Shown: in pieces, positions 49,137 through 57,127 of the stretch | Layout of the letters: every line of letters starts with the position of its first letter | Numbering within the stretch: the first letter of the stretch is position 1 | DNA from: UBA1447 sp964612185 | GTDB lineage: Bacteria > Bacillota > Clostridia > Oscillospirales > Acutalibacteraceae | Direction: 5' to 3' | DNA: 61,387 nt | NCBI GenBank assembly: GCA_964612185.1 | Contig: CAZTCR010000015.1 | Coordinates: 1-61,387 of the forward strand | Position numbers and translations under genes: made by a program | Notes under the pieces: generated by a model | Told to the model about the DNA's origin: nothing | The model's input: the letters and a program-made list of their open reading frames with translations, nothing else | Database searches by the model: none

Positions 49137-51182
49137 TCAGTGGTTTTGCGCATATAGTGCCATAAATGTATAAGGATCAACAATTTTCAGTTTATATTCC
49201 GGATGGGCGGCGTTGATTTCTTCTGCCCAGTCGTTGACTGCTTGCGGGGACTGTAAGATCACCCTGGCAGCGGTAAAGGCGCTGCCGTTGACTTGCGGAT
49301 TTTTATCCAAGCGGGCAAGCAGGTCCGCCGGGGTGCCGCAGTCATGCATCTGAACAACGGGCATGCCGTTCACGCAGGTTGTTCCGCCCGCCATGTTTGT
49401 CAGCAGACCCGCCGGCGCAAAGGAGGAATAAGCCTTATAAACAGATTTTCTCAGCAGTTTTTCGTGCGGCAGATTCGCGCCTTTGTCAAATATCAGAAAG
49501 CCTTGTATATCCAAATCAAATTGTTTAAAAACCGCCGCATTGTAAGCCGTCCACTGCTCCAGATTGCCGAACGCGCAGGATGTTTGGAGCGCCTCCGGGT
49601 TGAGGTAGCCGACACCGTTATCCCCTGCGACAAAATAGTCATTGCTCGTCGCGGTGGCATACAGGTAATCAATCACATGCGGCGCCCGGTCGTAAAGGCC
49701 CGGCGCGAAGGACCACGCCAGCGGCAGAGTGCCGCGCTCGGCGTTATCCCAATAGGCGAGCGACTGGGAGGACAGCCACGCGGCGGAATCATAATCCCCC
49801 ATATAAATCATGACATAATTGTACTTTTCACCGGTGTCCGGCTCCGGTGTCTTGTCGCAGATTTGCGTGTAGCTCTCCCGCCGCGGGTAGTGCATAAACA
49901 CAGAAGCGTCGGACATGGCAACAAGCCCCGGCGCATCCGCGTCGAGCATCACATTAAAATAGGAAAACTCGCGCACCGTCTGCCATTCCACCTGAAAGGG
50001 ATTGCTCAGCTTGTCCGCGCCCGGCGCGTTGATATAGCTGGTGTATTTGATATGCCAGGCGGTAAACCCGCCGCAGGTGATTGGCGCATAATCAAAACCT
50101 GCGGCTTTTTCGTTTTGGGCACACAGCACCTTTTTCATGGTTTGGTAATCCGTTGAGCCGCAGATGCGGTTCATCGCTTTGCCGGCTTGATCCGGGTCAT
50201 CGCTGGCATTTTCATGCTTCATCACACCGAGGTCAAAGAAAAACGCCTTTTTCGCAATATAGTAGTCGTTGTTCAGCAGAAACGCGGTGGAATAGATATG
50301 CCCCATGTTATAATCCGTTTCGCCGTCCGCTGTTTTAGCCGGATAGTAAGCGTCCATGTGGTAAGCCATCAGGTGCGGGTTCGTTTTGCCGGCTTCCAGG
50401 TAGTTGTAAACCGACCAAAGCACAGCGTCGCATTTCCGGCTCCCGGTTGAGAGGACGCGATTGTCGGTACCGTAAACAAAGCGCTCCCCCGTATGGAACT
50501 GATTATACAAATTGATTTTGACCGGCTTTTGAGGGATATTGTTTTGATAATTAAAAACCGTGCCGCCGCCCGGATTGACGAGATTGGCAAAAATGCTGTC
50601 ACTCCTGCCGCTGTACCGCAAAGGCAGCAGACTGTCGCACCCGCAGGCGGTGAGCGCGGCGTTGGATGTGGCGGGCACACCGTCATCCCAAACCGCGTAG
50701 CCCCCATAGAAATCTTGAAACAAAAACAACGCATCCGCAGGACTTGTAAGGGTCACAACCTCTTCCCCGGCGAGGAACCGCGGTTCGGTGCCGATTGTAT
50801 CCCGCCAGTATTCATCACTCGTCAAGCGGTCAAACCACACCTGATCCGCGTTGTTTGCCGAAGAAAAGCGGATGTAATAATGCGGGGCGTCTCTGTTGAC
50901 AAGCCCCTGCAGGACGCCCATGATCAGGGCGATATCGTAATAGTCCGCAGAACGAATACCGGGCTTTGCATCCAAATAAGCCTGCAAATCCAGGTAATAG
51001 AGTTTTTCCGGATCATACCCCTGTAAAAGCGCCGCTTCGCCGATGGCTGAAAGGGCGCTGTTTTCTGCCGGGTTGTCCGGGATGGTCAAAGGGGTTTCAG
51101 CGGCAGGCGGCCCTGCTGTCAGGCTAATAACTGCCAGCACAATGGCCATGATGAACTTCTTAGCGCGATGAAAAACAGTCAT
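49137..51182 (-). CDS. Secreted GxGYxYP-family protein
   Basis: A 681-residue secreted protein that resembles the GxGYxYP family (putative glycoside-hydrolase-like). The signal peptide is in KKFIMAIVLAVISLTAGPPA. The N-terminal domain holds YDIALIMGVLQGLVNRDAPH (about residues 81-100) followed by YYIRFSSANNADQVW. The name-giving motif appears as FVAGDNGVGYLNPEAL (about 520-535), with the Tyr-x-Pro changed to Leu-Asn-Pro. Large parts rich in aromatic residues suggest carbohydrate binding. It is 42 bases upstream of the secreted phosphoesterase gene on the same strand and 47 bases after the isomerase-like gene, so an operon is likely. Confidence 0.75.
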   Translation of the reverse strand: MTVFHRAKKFIMAIVLAVISLTAGPPAAETPLTIPDNPAENSALSAIGEAALLQGYDPEKLYYLDLQAYLDAKPGIRSADYYDIALIMGVLQGLVNRDAPHYYIRFSSANNADQVWFDRLTSDEYWRDTIGTEPRFLAGEEVVTLTSPADALFLFQDFYGGYAVWDDGVPATSNAALTACGCDSLLPLRYSGRSDSIFANLVNPGGGTVFNYQNNIPQKPVKINLYNQFHTGERFVYGTDNRVLSTGSRKCDAVLWSVYNYLEAGKTNPHLMAYHMDAYYPAKTADGETDYNMGHIYSTAFLLNNDYYIAKKAFFFDLGVMKHENASDDPDQAGKAMNRICGSTDYQTMKKVLCAQNEKAAGFDYAPITCGGFTAWHIKYTSYINAPGADKLSNPFQVEWQTVREFSYFNVMLDADAPGLVAMSDASVFMHYPRRESYTQICDKTPEPDTGEKYNYVMIYMGDYDSAAWLSSQSLAYWDNAERGTLPLAWSFAPGLYDRAPHVIDYLYATATSNDYFVAGDNGVGYLNPEALQTSCAFGNLEQWTAYNAAVFKQFDLDIQGFLIFDKGANLPHEKLLRKSVYKAYSSFAPAGLLTNMAGGTTCVNGMPVVQMHDCGTPADLLARLDKNPQVNGSAFTAARVILQSPQAVNDWAEEINAAHPEYKLKIVDPYTFMALYAQNH

Positions 51183-51229
51183 TTATATTACCGGTCCTTT
51201 CGCGGCAAAAGCACAGTGCCTGCTCCAAC

Positions 51230-52093
51230 CTAACAGGTTGATTTCGCTTTGAAATAGCGGATGGCTTCGGGCAGTTTTTGTTCGTCATAGACGCCGTGCA
51301 AAAACATATCGCCCTGATAATCATATTCGGCCAACAACGAAGCGAAATACGCAAAATCTACAATCCCCTCGCCCGTCCCGCAAAAATCGATGCCATCGGA
51401 CGCCCGGATGTCTTTGCCGTGAGCGATGACAACATCCCGGCCGAACATTTCAAACGCATGGCGCATGATGCGGCGTACATTTTCCCGCTTTGCTTCGCCG
51501 GTGTGGAACAGATTGGCGCAGTCCATAATCATCTTCAGGTTTGGCGAGCCGGTTTCGTCCATCAGTTTACGCGCTTTTTCCGGTGTGTCGATGATATTGG
51601 CCGCTTCCGTTTCCACCGCCAGCACGATGTTATGCTTTTCCGCGATTTTTACCGTTGCCGCAACTGTTTCGGCCATATCATGCCAGGCTTCTTCAGAGTC
51701 GTTTCCCGGGTGCGGTGCCCAGAGGGATGCCCTGTTTCTCGTGCCGCTGCACAGGGTGATCATCCCGCAGCCGAGGTTGATGACCGCCTGTGCAAAACCT
51801 TCAAAACGGCGTATGCCTTCCGCTCTGATTTGGCTGTCCGGGTGTGCCATATTAAAGGTGCCGTTTACGGCGGCAATTTCCACTTGGTATTTTTCCGCAC
51901 ACGCCTTGGTCAGCTTGATTACCTCTTTATCGACCGCGGCCGGTATTTCGATATTGCCGTCGGGGATAAAGCCCGTTTCCTCAACCGAAGCGAAGCTCAG
52001 TTGCGTTACAGGTGTACCGAGGCTGTTAAGTTTCGCGAACAGCTGCTCGGCCGGTAAAGTTCCCAAATCGGTGGTACAGATTCCGGTTTTCAT
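51230..52093 (-). CDS. Sugar phosphate isomerase/epimerase-like TIM barrel
   Basis: A 287-residue protein of the xylose-isomerase-like (AP endonuclease family 2) TIM-barrel superfamily, which includes sugar isomerases, epimerases and inosose dehydratases. Metal-ligand segments are seen as LAVETEAANIID (Glu, about residues 156-167), IMDCANLFHTGE (Asp and His), IAHGKDIRASDG (His, Asp) and GTGEGIVDFAYFASL (Glu). The product lacks a signal peptide and so is cytoplasmic. GGAGG stands seven bases before the ATG. It leads a group with the GxGYxYP gene and the secreted phosphoesterase. Inositol or keto-sugar metabolism would fit with the Gfo/Idh genes of this window, but the link is inference. Confidence 0.88.
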   Translation of the reverse strand: MKTGICTTDLGTLPAEQLFAKLNSLGTPVTQLSFASVEETGFIPDGNIEIPAAVDKEVIKLTKACAEKYQVEIAAVNGTFNMAHPDSQIRAEGIRRFEGFAQAVINLGCGMITLCSGTRNRASLWAPHPGNDSEEAWHDMAETVAATVKIAEKHNIVLAVETEAANIIDTPEKARKLMDETGSPNLKMIMDCANLFHTGEAKRENVRRIMRHAFEMFGRDVVIAHGKDIRASDGIDFCGTGEGIVDFAYFASLLAEYDYQGDMFLHGVYDEQKLPEAIRYFKAKSTC

Positions 52094-52514
52094 GTATATC
52101 CTCCGAGCATATTTAGATGGTGTTGAACAATAGTTGAGCAGTAGCTGAGCGGTTGACGCAATCCCACCACCGCAAATGAACCGCTAAGCGGTTCTATGCG
52201 GTCACATAGAACGCTTTGCGTTCATTGCCCATTTCACATAGAATGACTTCGTCATTCATTTTAAAAAGCTAAAGCTTTTTTTGAAGGGAGGCAAGCAAGA
52301 AGCGCTTCTTGTCCCCCTTGCTAAAGGGGGAAACCGGCTTTAGCCGGAGGGGGATTCTAACCACCATCCGCGGGACGGATGACCCGTCCCCTACAGTACC
52401 GAGACGGATGACGCCCGCGCACGGGATGTCCCCCTACATCTTCTTCATTGCTGATATTCGGAACGACACAGGGGTCGTTCCCTACGGCTTAACTTCGTCC
52501 ACCAAACACAAACC
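52094..52514. other. Gene-free stretch filled with short palindromes
   Basis: No open frame with a ribosome binding site was found in these 421 bases. Most of it is the palindrome chain described at 52178-52481; no clear terminator with a long T tract other than GCTTTTTTT at 52274-52282 is seen. Confidence 0.6.
52178..52481. repeat. Chain of about ten different short inverted repeats
   Basis: Stems in order: GAACCGCT/AGCGGTTC (52178-52194), TTCTATG/CATAGAA (52192-52211), GAACGC/GCGTTC (52210-52224), GAATGAC/GTCATTC (52241-52257), AAAAAGCT/AGCTTTTT (52263-52280), AAGAAGC/GCTTCTT (52297-52310), CCCCCTT/AAGGGGG (52313-52330), CCGGCTT/TAGCCGG-type (52334-52347), GGGACGG/CCGTCCC (52372-52390) and GGAACGAC/GTCGTTCC (52460-52481). 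Loops are 0-6 bases. All stems differ, which rules out a simple tandem repeat. The same kind of structure is at 40132-40244. Confidence 0.75.
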
Positions 52515-53459
52515 CTAACCGGCTATGAGCTCTATCGTCCGGTCATACTCGCTGACCCATAAACCTTCCATAAAGTCCCGTGCGCGGAAGATGATTTCGT
52601 CTTCATAGAGTTCCACATGGAAGCCGGTGCCGATTTTGCCGTAATCACCGCTGTTGGTTTTGCCAAAGGTGGGCGTATCCACAAAATACACCGTACCGCT
52701 GTTGGTGATGCTGTTCGCGCTGAAGCCGTTGTGATAATGGCCGGAGATGTAAAATATATCCAACACACCGTCATATTTCTGCATCACATCCCCTATCCCT
52801 GCGGATGCCTCGCCGACCGCTTCAAGCGGCTGGTGGTTGATAATGAATACCGGGTTGCCGGCTGCGGCTGCTTGTGCCAAAATGCTATCCGCCCATTGAA
52901 GCTGTGTTTCACTCAGGCAGGACAGCATCCCTTCCATCCATTCGGGATTGAGCACGATAAAATAACATCCTTTAATGACACGATAGTAGTAGGCAACATC
53001 CGGCGCGGTGCCCGTTGTCATTTCCATGAGTTTTTTAAACTTACCGGCGCTAAATTGGTAGGGCAGCAAGCTTTCCCCGTCAGGCCCCTTGATGCCGCGG
53101 ACATCGTGGTTGCCCATTTGGAGCAGAAGATTGTCCGCCTTGCAGAAAAGATTCAACGCCGCACCAAGCTTGAGATACTGGTTCGCCATGCCGGTTTCGG
53201 TCATATCCCCGGCAATTACCAGCGCGTCACTCTTCACTTGGGCTTTTGCCATGTCATTGAGCCCCTTAATAAGACGCGGGGTTCTGAATTCATTCCAAAT
53301 CGAGTCGATATGAGTGTCCGCAAGAATTGAAAAGTTGAGTTTCAAATCGTCCGAATCAACGGGCGCAAAGGTCGTTGGCCCGAGCATTGCGAAAAATGAA
53401 ACCAGGGACAAGAGAAGCGCGCTGACTTTTTTCAGCAGATTTGGTAATATGTTCACCAT
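52515..53459 (-). CDS. Secreted or membrane-anchored metallophosphoesterase
   Basis: A 314-residue calcineurin-like phosphoesterase with an N-terminal hydrophobic segment (KVSALLLSLVSFFAMLGPTT, residues about 11-30) that is a signal peptide or anchor. The metal motifs are complete: FSILADTHIDS (D-x-H), VIAGDMTETG, QMGNHDVRG, FIINHQPLEA (His) and YISGHYHNGF (GHxH). This is the common YfcE/SbcD-like arrangement with D-x-H, unlike the D-x-Q of the dockerin phosphoesterases. The start could be ATG at 53459 or the next codon GTG; GAGGTG lies just upstream. It follows the ABC ATPase gene by 84 bases on the same strand. Its substrate outside the cell is unknown. Confidence 0.88.
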   Translation of the reverse strand: MVNILPNLLKKVSALLLSLVSFFAMLGPTTFAPVDSDDLKLNFSILADTHIDSIWNEFRTPRLIKGLNDMAKAQVKSDALVIAGDMTETGMANQYLKLGAALNLFCKADNLLLQMGNHDVRGIKGPDGESLLPYQFSAGKFKKLMEMTTGTAPDVAYYYRVIKGCYFIVLNPEWMEGMLSCLSETQLQWADSILAQAAAAGNPVFIINHQPLEAVGEASAGIGDVMQKYDGVLDIFYISGHYHNGFSANSITNSGTVYFVDTPTFGKTNSGDYGKIGTGFHVELYEDEIIFRARDFMEGLWVSEYDRTIELIAG

Positions 53460-53543
53460 TCACACCTCATTTTTCTATATTTACCGCCGGCAGACAACAA
53501 GTCCCGCTGCTGTCCGGCAGTACACACGCAATTCAGCCGAAAA

Positions 53544-54239
53544 CTAAGCTTGAGACGAGGTAATATCCAGGTTAATCCTGCCGTCTTTTATTTCCACAAT
53601 CCGGTCTGCTTTTTGAGCAATCTTGCGGTCGTGGGTGATAATAATAAAAGTCGTTCGATATTTTTCGTTGATGTCACGCAGAATGTCATAGACCACTTCT
53701 GTTGATTCGGAGTCCAGGTTGCCGGTTGGTTCATCCGCCAGGATGATTTTTGGGTTGTTGATGAGCGCGCGCGCGATGGATGTGCGCTGCTGCTGACCGC
53801 CGGACATTTTTGTCGCGTTGTTATCCTTCACCTTCTCAAGTCCCATCAAATTCATCAGTTCCAACGCGCGCTCCTTAATTGCCGGTGTAATGCTGCCGGT
53901 TTTGATGCGCGCGGGCATGAGTACATTTTCAAAAGCTGTGAATTCCGGCAAGAGGTAATGGAACTGGAAAACAAACCCGATTGCTTCGTTTCGCAAGGAG
54001 GCCAGCGCGTTTTTGTTTAAACTGTCGGTTCGCACGCCGTTGATCATTACCTCACCCGAGGTGGGTCTGTCGAGCGTGCCGATAATATTAAGCAGCGTAC
54101 TTTTGCCCGAACCGGACGCGCCGATGATGGAATTGAACGATTCTTTTTCAAACGCCAAATTGATATCGGTAAGCACTTGTGTTTTGACTTCTGTACCGTA
54201 TATTTTATTGACATTTTTCAAACTGATAACACTATCCAT
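53544..54239 (-). CDS. ABC transporter ATP-binding protein (LolD/MacB type)
   Basis: A 231-residue ABC ATPase of the LolD/MacB/FtsE group that powers MacB-like transporters. Walker A is IIGASGSGKSTLL (about residues 37-49), Q-loop FQFHYLLPEF, signature MSGGQQQRTSIARAL (about 144-158), Walker B IILADEPTGNLDS with D-loop, and the switch His in IIITHDRK. Partner is the permease gene, which it overlaps by eight bases. Such pairs in Firmicutes export peptides or lipids or respond to envelope stress and lack outer-membrane parts. The third gene of the set is a B12-binding-like protein. Confidence 0.95.
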   Translation of the reverse strand: MDSVISLKNVNKIYGTEVKTQVLTDINLAFEKESFNSIIGASGSGKSTLLNIIGTLDRPTSGEVMINGVRTDSLNKNALASLRNEAIGFVFQFHYLLPEFTAFENVLMPARIKTGSITPAIKERALELMNLMGLEKVKDNNATKMSGGQQQRTSIARALINNPKIILADEPTGNLDSESTEVVYDILRDINEKYRTTFIIITHDRKIAQKADRIVEIKDGRINLDITSSQA

Positions 54240-55386
54240 TTTTAATTACCTCCATCGGGTCAAGTTTGGATGAACGGCGCGCGGGGATAAAGGAGGCAAT
54301 CGTCGCGGACGCTACGGCGATGATGCCGGAAACGAGGATAAACTGCGGGTCGATAAACAGATTGATAATCGGTGTACCGTCCGGATTCACCGCGAATTTT
54401 GTAAAAGAAAACGCAAGCCCGAGCCCTAATGCGACACCGAGTATGGCACCGAAAGTGCCGAGAATGAAGCCCTGGAAGAGGAAAACCATGCTTGCGCTCC
54501 TGTTTTTAATACCCATCGCCTTTAAAATGCCGAGCTGCCGTGATTTTTGCAGCACGGATATAGCGAGTACGCTGGCGATACCGAGGATGACGGAAATCAA
54601 TACGAACACCTGAATCATCAAACTGGAAATGCTTTGTCCATTAAGGCCGCTGAGCAGGGAGGCGTTGGCATCCTTCCAGTTTTCCGCCTTGAGTCCCCCG
54701 GGCAAGAGCGGCGTAATATTCGCAGAAACGGTATCCGCCGCGAAAACATCGGATACCTGTATTTCAATGGATGTCACTTCACTGCCGTAGTCAAAAATTG
54801 ACTGCACCAGCGGCAGCGGGGCGATTACCCAGGACTTGTTGAGGCTTGATACCTTCAAATCGTAAATCCCGGATACGGTTACCGTCCGCATTTTGCCAAG
54901 CGGTGTGACAACATCAACAGCATCTCCGGGTTCCAACCCTGCTTCATCCGCCAGGTCTTTCCCGATCATCACCCCGTCTGCCGCAGGCAGCAGACCGTCA
55001 ACCTTTGCCGCTTTTAGTTTGTAGATACCTTCTGCCCGTTCCAAATCAAACCCCCGCATCAGAATGGGAAAGGTATTTTCCCCTTTTTTGATAAAACCGG
55101 GGGCGTCCGCGGCAGGCGAAATAAAGGTAACAAGCGGCTCATTGTTTTTTATGATGTCCATAACCGGTTCATACCCATCGATGCGCCCGTTGCGGTCGTT
55201 GGCCTTGACGGTCACCTGGGACGAACTGCCGATGGTGGTGTCAAGCAGACTCTTCTGCAATCCGGAAATCAAAGAACCGATAAACACCTGAACAGAAACG
55301 CCGATGGCAATGCCGAGTGCGATAAGTACGGTCTGCCCTTTGCTGGAGGTGAGAAAGCGCCAAGCGATTTTAAATGCCAGTTTCAT
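54232..55386 (-). CDS. ABC transporter permease (FtsX/MacB type)
   Basis: A 384-residue membrane protein with the four-helix FtsX/MacB topology: one helix near residues 18-38 (VLIALGIAIGVSVQVFIGSL), a large extracytoplasmic MacB-PCD-like domain (about 40-255), then three helices (LMIQVFVLISVILGIASVLA, FLFQGFILGTFGAILGVALG, and FILVSGIIAVASATIASFIP). The ending ARRSSKLDPMEVIKNG is the typical coupling motif (PxEALRyE-like). ATG at 55386 has GGAGGG upstream and lies inside the end of the B12-binding-like gene (17-base overlap). It works with the ATPase encoded next. The exported substrate is unknown. Confidence 0.93.
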   Translation of the reverse strand: MKLAFKIAWRFLTSSKGQTVLIALGIAIGVSVQVFIGSLISGLQKSLLDTTIGSSSQVTVKANDRNGRIDGYEPVMDIIKNNEPLVTFISPAADAPGFIKKGENTFPILMRGFDLERAEGIYKLKAAKVDGLLPAADGVMIGKDLADEAGLEPGDAVDVVTPLGKMRTVTVSGIYDLKVSSLNKSWVIAPLPLVQSIFDYGSEVTSIEIQVSDVFAADTVSANITPLLPGGLKAENWKDANASLLSGLNGQSISSLMIQVFVLISVILGIASVLAISVLQKSRQLGILKAMGIKNRSASMVFLFQGFILGTFGAILGVALGLGLAFSFTKFAVNPDGTPIINLFIDPQFILVSGIIAVASATIASFIPARRSSKLDPMEVIKNG

Positions 55387-56044
55387 TGTTCACCCTCCCA
55401 AAAGCCAGAATGTCCGCAAATGAATTTATAATGATATCCGCGCCAAAATCTGCCGCGTTTTTGCCGGTGCGCTTGAAGGCGCTGCCGCTGACTGCGATTT
55501 TTATCCGCGGGTCAATTTTTTCCCGGAGTTCAAGGATGATTCTTTTGAGCGACACAAGATTTAAAAAATTGGATACGCCGATATCGACAATATCCGGCTT
55601 GAGCGTCTGAACAACGGATACAATATTTGCCGCGGGTGTATTGCCGCCGACAAAGACCGCCTCAAAGTTTGCGATGGTGAAAAAATCCGTGCCCATGCGA
55701 ATACCCAACTCATGGTATTCATCCTCCGGGCAGACAAGAACAACTTTACCGCCAAATGCGCAGCTTTGTTTGGCCTTTTCTTTTAACACAAAGGGGTATG
55801 CGCATTCCACCACGCTCCTGACAATCGCTGTCATCGCGTGTTCCTGCCAAATCAGGGTGTCCTCGTCTGCTCTGGGTATGGATATTTGGTTTAACGCGGG
55901 CGAAAGTATCTCCTCATAGAGCGCCGGAACCGATAGGGTGCCATCTTCTAAAAGCCGCAGGCAATAATTCAAAGCCTGCTCTTTGTCAAAATTTTTCAGG
56001 GTTTCAGAAAACGCCTGAAAATGCGGAGCATAGTTCTGTGCCAT
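55370..56044 (-). CDS. B12-binding-domain-like regulatory protein
   Basis: A 224-residue soluble protein of the corrinoid/cobalamin-binding module type (methyltransferase-corrinoid-protein or CarH-like sensor). An N-terminal helical bundle (about 1-85) retains the Glu-His pair (IWQEHAMTAIV) of the B12 cap. The C-terminal Rossmann-like domain (about 95-215) has VVLVCPEDEYHELGIRMGTD, where the axial-ligand motif D-x-H-x-x-G is E-x-H-x-x-G, and VFVGGNTPAANIVSVVQ plus IAVSGSAFKRTG for the nucleotide loop. There is no DNA-binding or methyltransferase domain. It overlaps the permease gene by 17 bases, so a link between corrinoid sensing and the exporter is likely but untested. Confidence 0.78.
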   Translation of the reverse strand: MAQNYAPHFQAFSETLKNFDKEQALNYCLRLLEDGTLSVPALYEEILSPALNQISIPRADEDTLIWQEHAMTAIVRSVVECAYPFVLKEKAKQSCAFGGKVVLVCPEDEYHELGIRMGTDFFTIANFEAVFVGGNTPAANIVSVVQTLKPDIVDIGVSNFLNLVSLKRIILELREKIDPRIKIAVSGSAFKRTGKNAADFGADIIINSFADILAFGRVNNETGI

Positions 56045-56112
56045 CCGTTCATCAACCTTTCCGTATTTTCTATTGTATATGCCTGATTTTCACATGGTTA
56101 TTTTTTCCGTTC

Positions 56113-56997
56113 TCAATAACCAAAATATCTTTGCTGATATTCCCGGAATACTTTGTTATACCGCTGCGCGGCATCAGGGTCCTTGTCCAACCCGTGGCCG
56201 GAATTGGGGAACGGTATCAACGCGCAGATTCCCCCGGCCGCTTCAAAAGCGTTGCAGACATCCAAGCCCTGCGCATAGGGCACCACATCGTCCTTCTCTC
56301 CGTGGGCGACGATGGTGGGCGGCGAATCGTTGGTGATATAGGTGAGCGGTGACGCGGCACGCAGTTTTTCCGCAACACTGCCGAAGTTTGTTTGGTCAAA
56401 CTGCTCACCGATGAGTCCGGATAAAACGGAATAAATCCAAGCCGGGTCAGCCGTTTTTTCCGCCACATCCCTATCCGTCAAGTTAGAGGGTCCGCATTGC
56501 TCCCCGCAGAACACAATTTCTATCGGTGCAATATCCTTGTTTTTATAGGAATACAGCATCGCCAGGTGCGCCCCGGCAGAAGCGCCCGTCAGCGCCGCTT
56601 TATTCAATTTGATACCATTTTCTTCGGCTGTTGTCTTCACCAGGTTCATCGCGGCCGTCATATCATCCAGCATATCTGCCCAGGTCGCGCCCTCGCCGAG
56701 CATCCTATAGTTGAGGGTCGCCGCGGCATAGCCATGCTTGGCATCGCGCCTGCAGGCTGAATCGTAACCGCCTTTGTCGCCGCTGCTCCATGCGCCGCCG
56801 TGGATATAGATGACCACCGCCATGCATGCTGACTTGTTGGATTTTGGCAGATAAAGGTCAAATTTTTGCGCGTCGGCAGACCCGTATCGCACATCGGCAA
56901 CTTTTTTGATGCCGGGGTTAAAAATGGCAAAGGCAGCTGCCGCTGCGGCCGCCGCGGCCAGCACAATCAGGCCGGCTTTTTTATAAGCAGATGACAT
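56113..56997 (-). CDS. Alpha/beta hydrolase (esterase/lipase, BD-FAE-like), exported
   Basis: A 294-residue alpha/beta hydrolase with an alanine-rich N-terminal hydrophobic segment (LIVLAAAAAAAAAFAIFN-like, residues about 10-26) that acts as signal peptide or anchor. The oxyanion-hole motif is VIYIHGGAWSSGDKGG (about 59-74), the nucleophile elbow GASAGAHLAM (Ser, about 138-147), the acid residue lies in HGEKDDVVPY, and the catalytic His in NSGHGLDKD near the end. This HGGAW arrangement is typical of carbohydrate-acyl esterases and carboxylesterases. AAAGGTGTG lies just upstream of the ATG. It is 68 bases before the B12-binding-like gene and may head the same transcript. Confidence 0.9.
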   Translation of the reverse strand: MSSAYKKAGLIVLAAAAAAAAAFAIFNPGIKKVADVRYGSADAQKFDLYLPKSNKSACMAVVIYIHGGAWSSGDKGGYDSACRRDAKHGYAAATLNYRMLGEGATWADMLDDMTAAMNLVKTTAEENGIKLNKAALTGASAGAHLAMLYSYKNKDIAPIEIVFCGEQCGPSNLTDRDVAEKTADPAWIYSVLSGLIGEQFDQTNFGSVAEKLRAASPLTYITNDSPPTIVAHGEKDDVVPYAQGLDVCNAFEAAGGICALIPFPNSGHGLDKDPDAAQRYNKVFREYQQRYFGY

Positions 56998-57076
56998 ATC
57001 ATCACACCTTTCACCATTTATTCAGTATGTACTATATTATCATTTGAAACAAAGCATTGCAAGCGCAAAAGGTAAA

Positions 57077-57108
57077 AACCGGCACAAGCATTGCTGCCTG
57101 CGCCGGTT
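57077..57108 (-). terminator. Terminator of the str operon (after tuf)
   Basis: Seven-base-pair core stem AACCGGC / GCCGGTT with extra inner pairing, followed on the minus strand by TTTTTACCTTTT, just after the tuf stop codon. Confidence 0.75.
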
Positions 57109-57127
57109 GATGCTTTATTGGGTTAAA

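Noticed and set aside
51278..52057. Long plus-strand open frame antisense to the isomerase-like gene
   Set aside because: The minus-strand gene has clear family motifs and a ribosome binding site; the antisense product has none.
52178..52481. Integron attC array or CRISPR
   Set aside because: The stems differ from one another, with no constant core sites, integrase or cas gene nearby.
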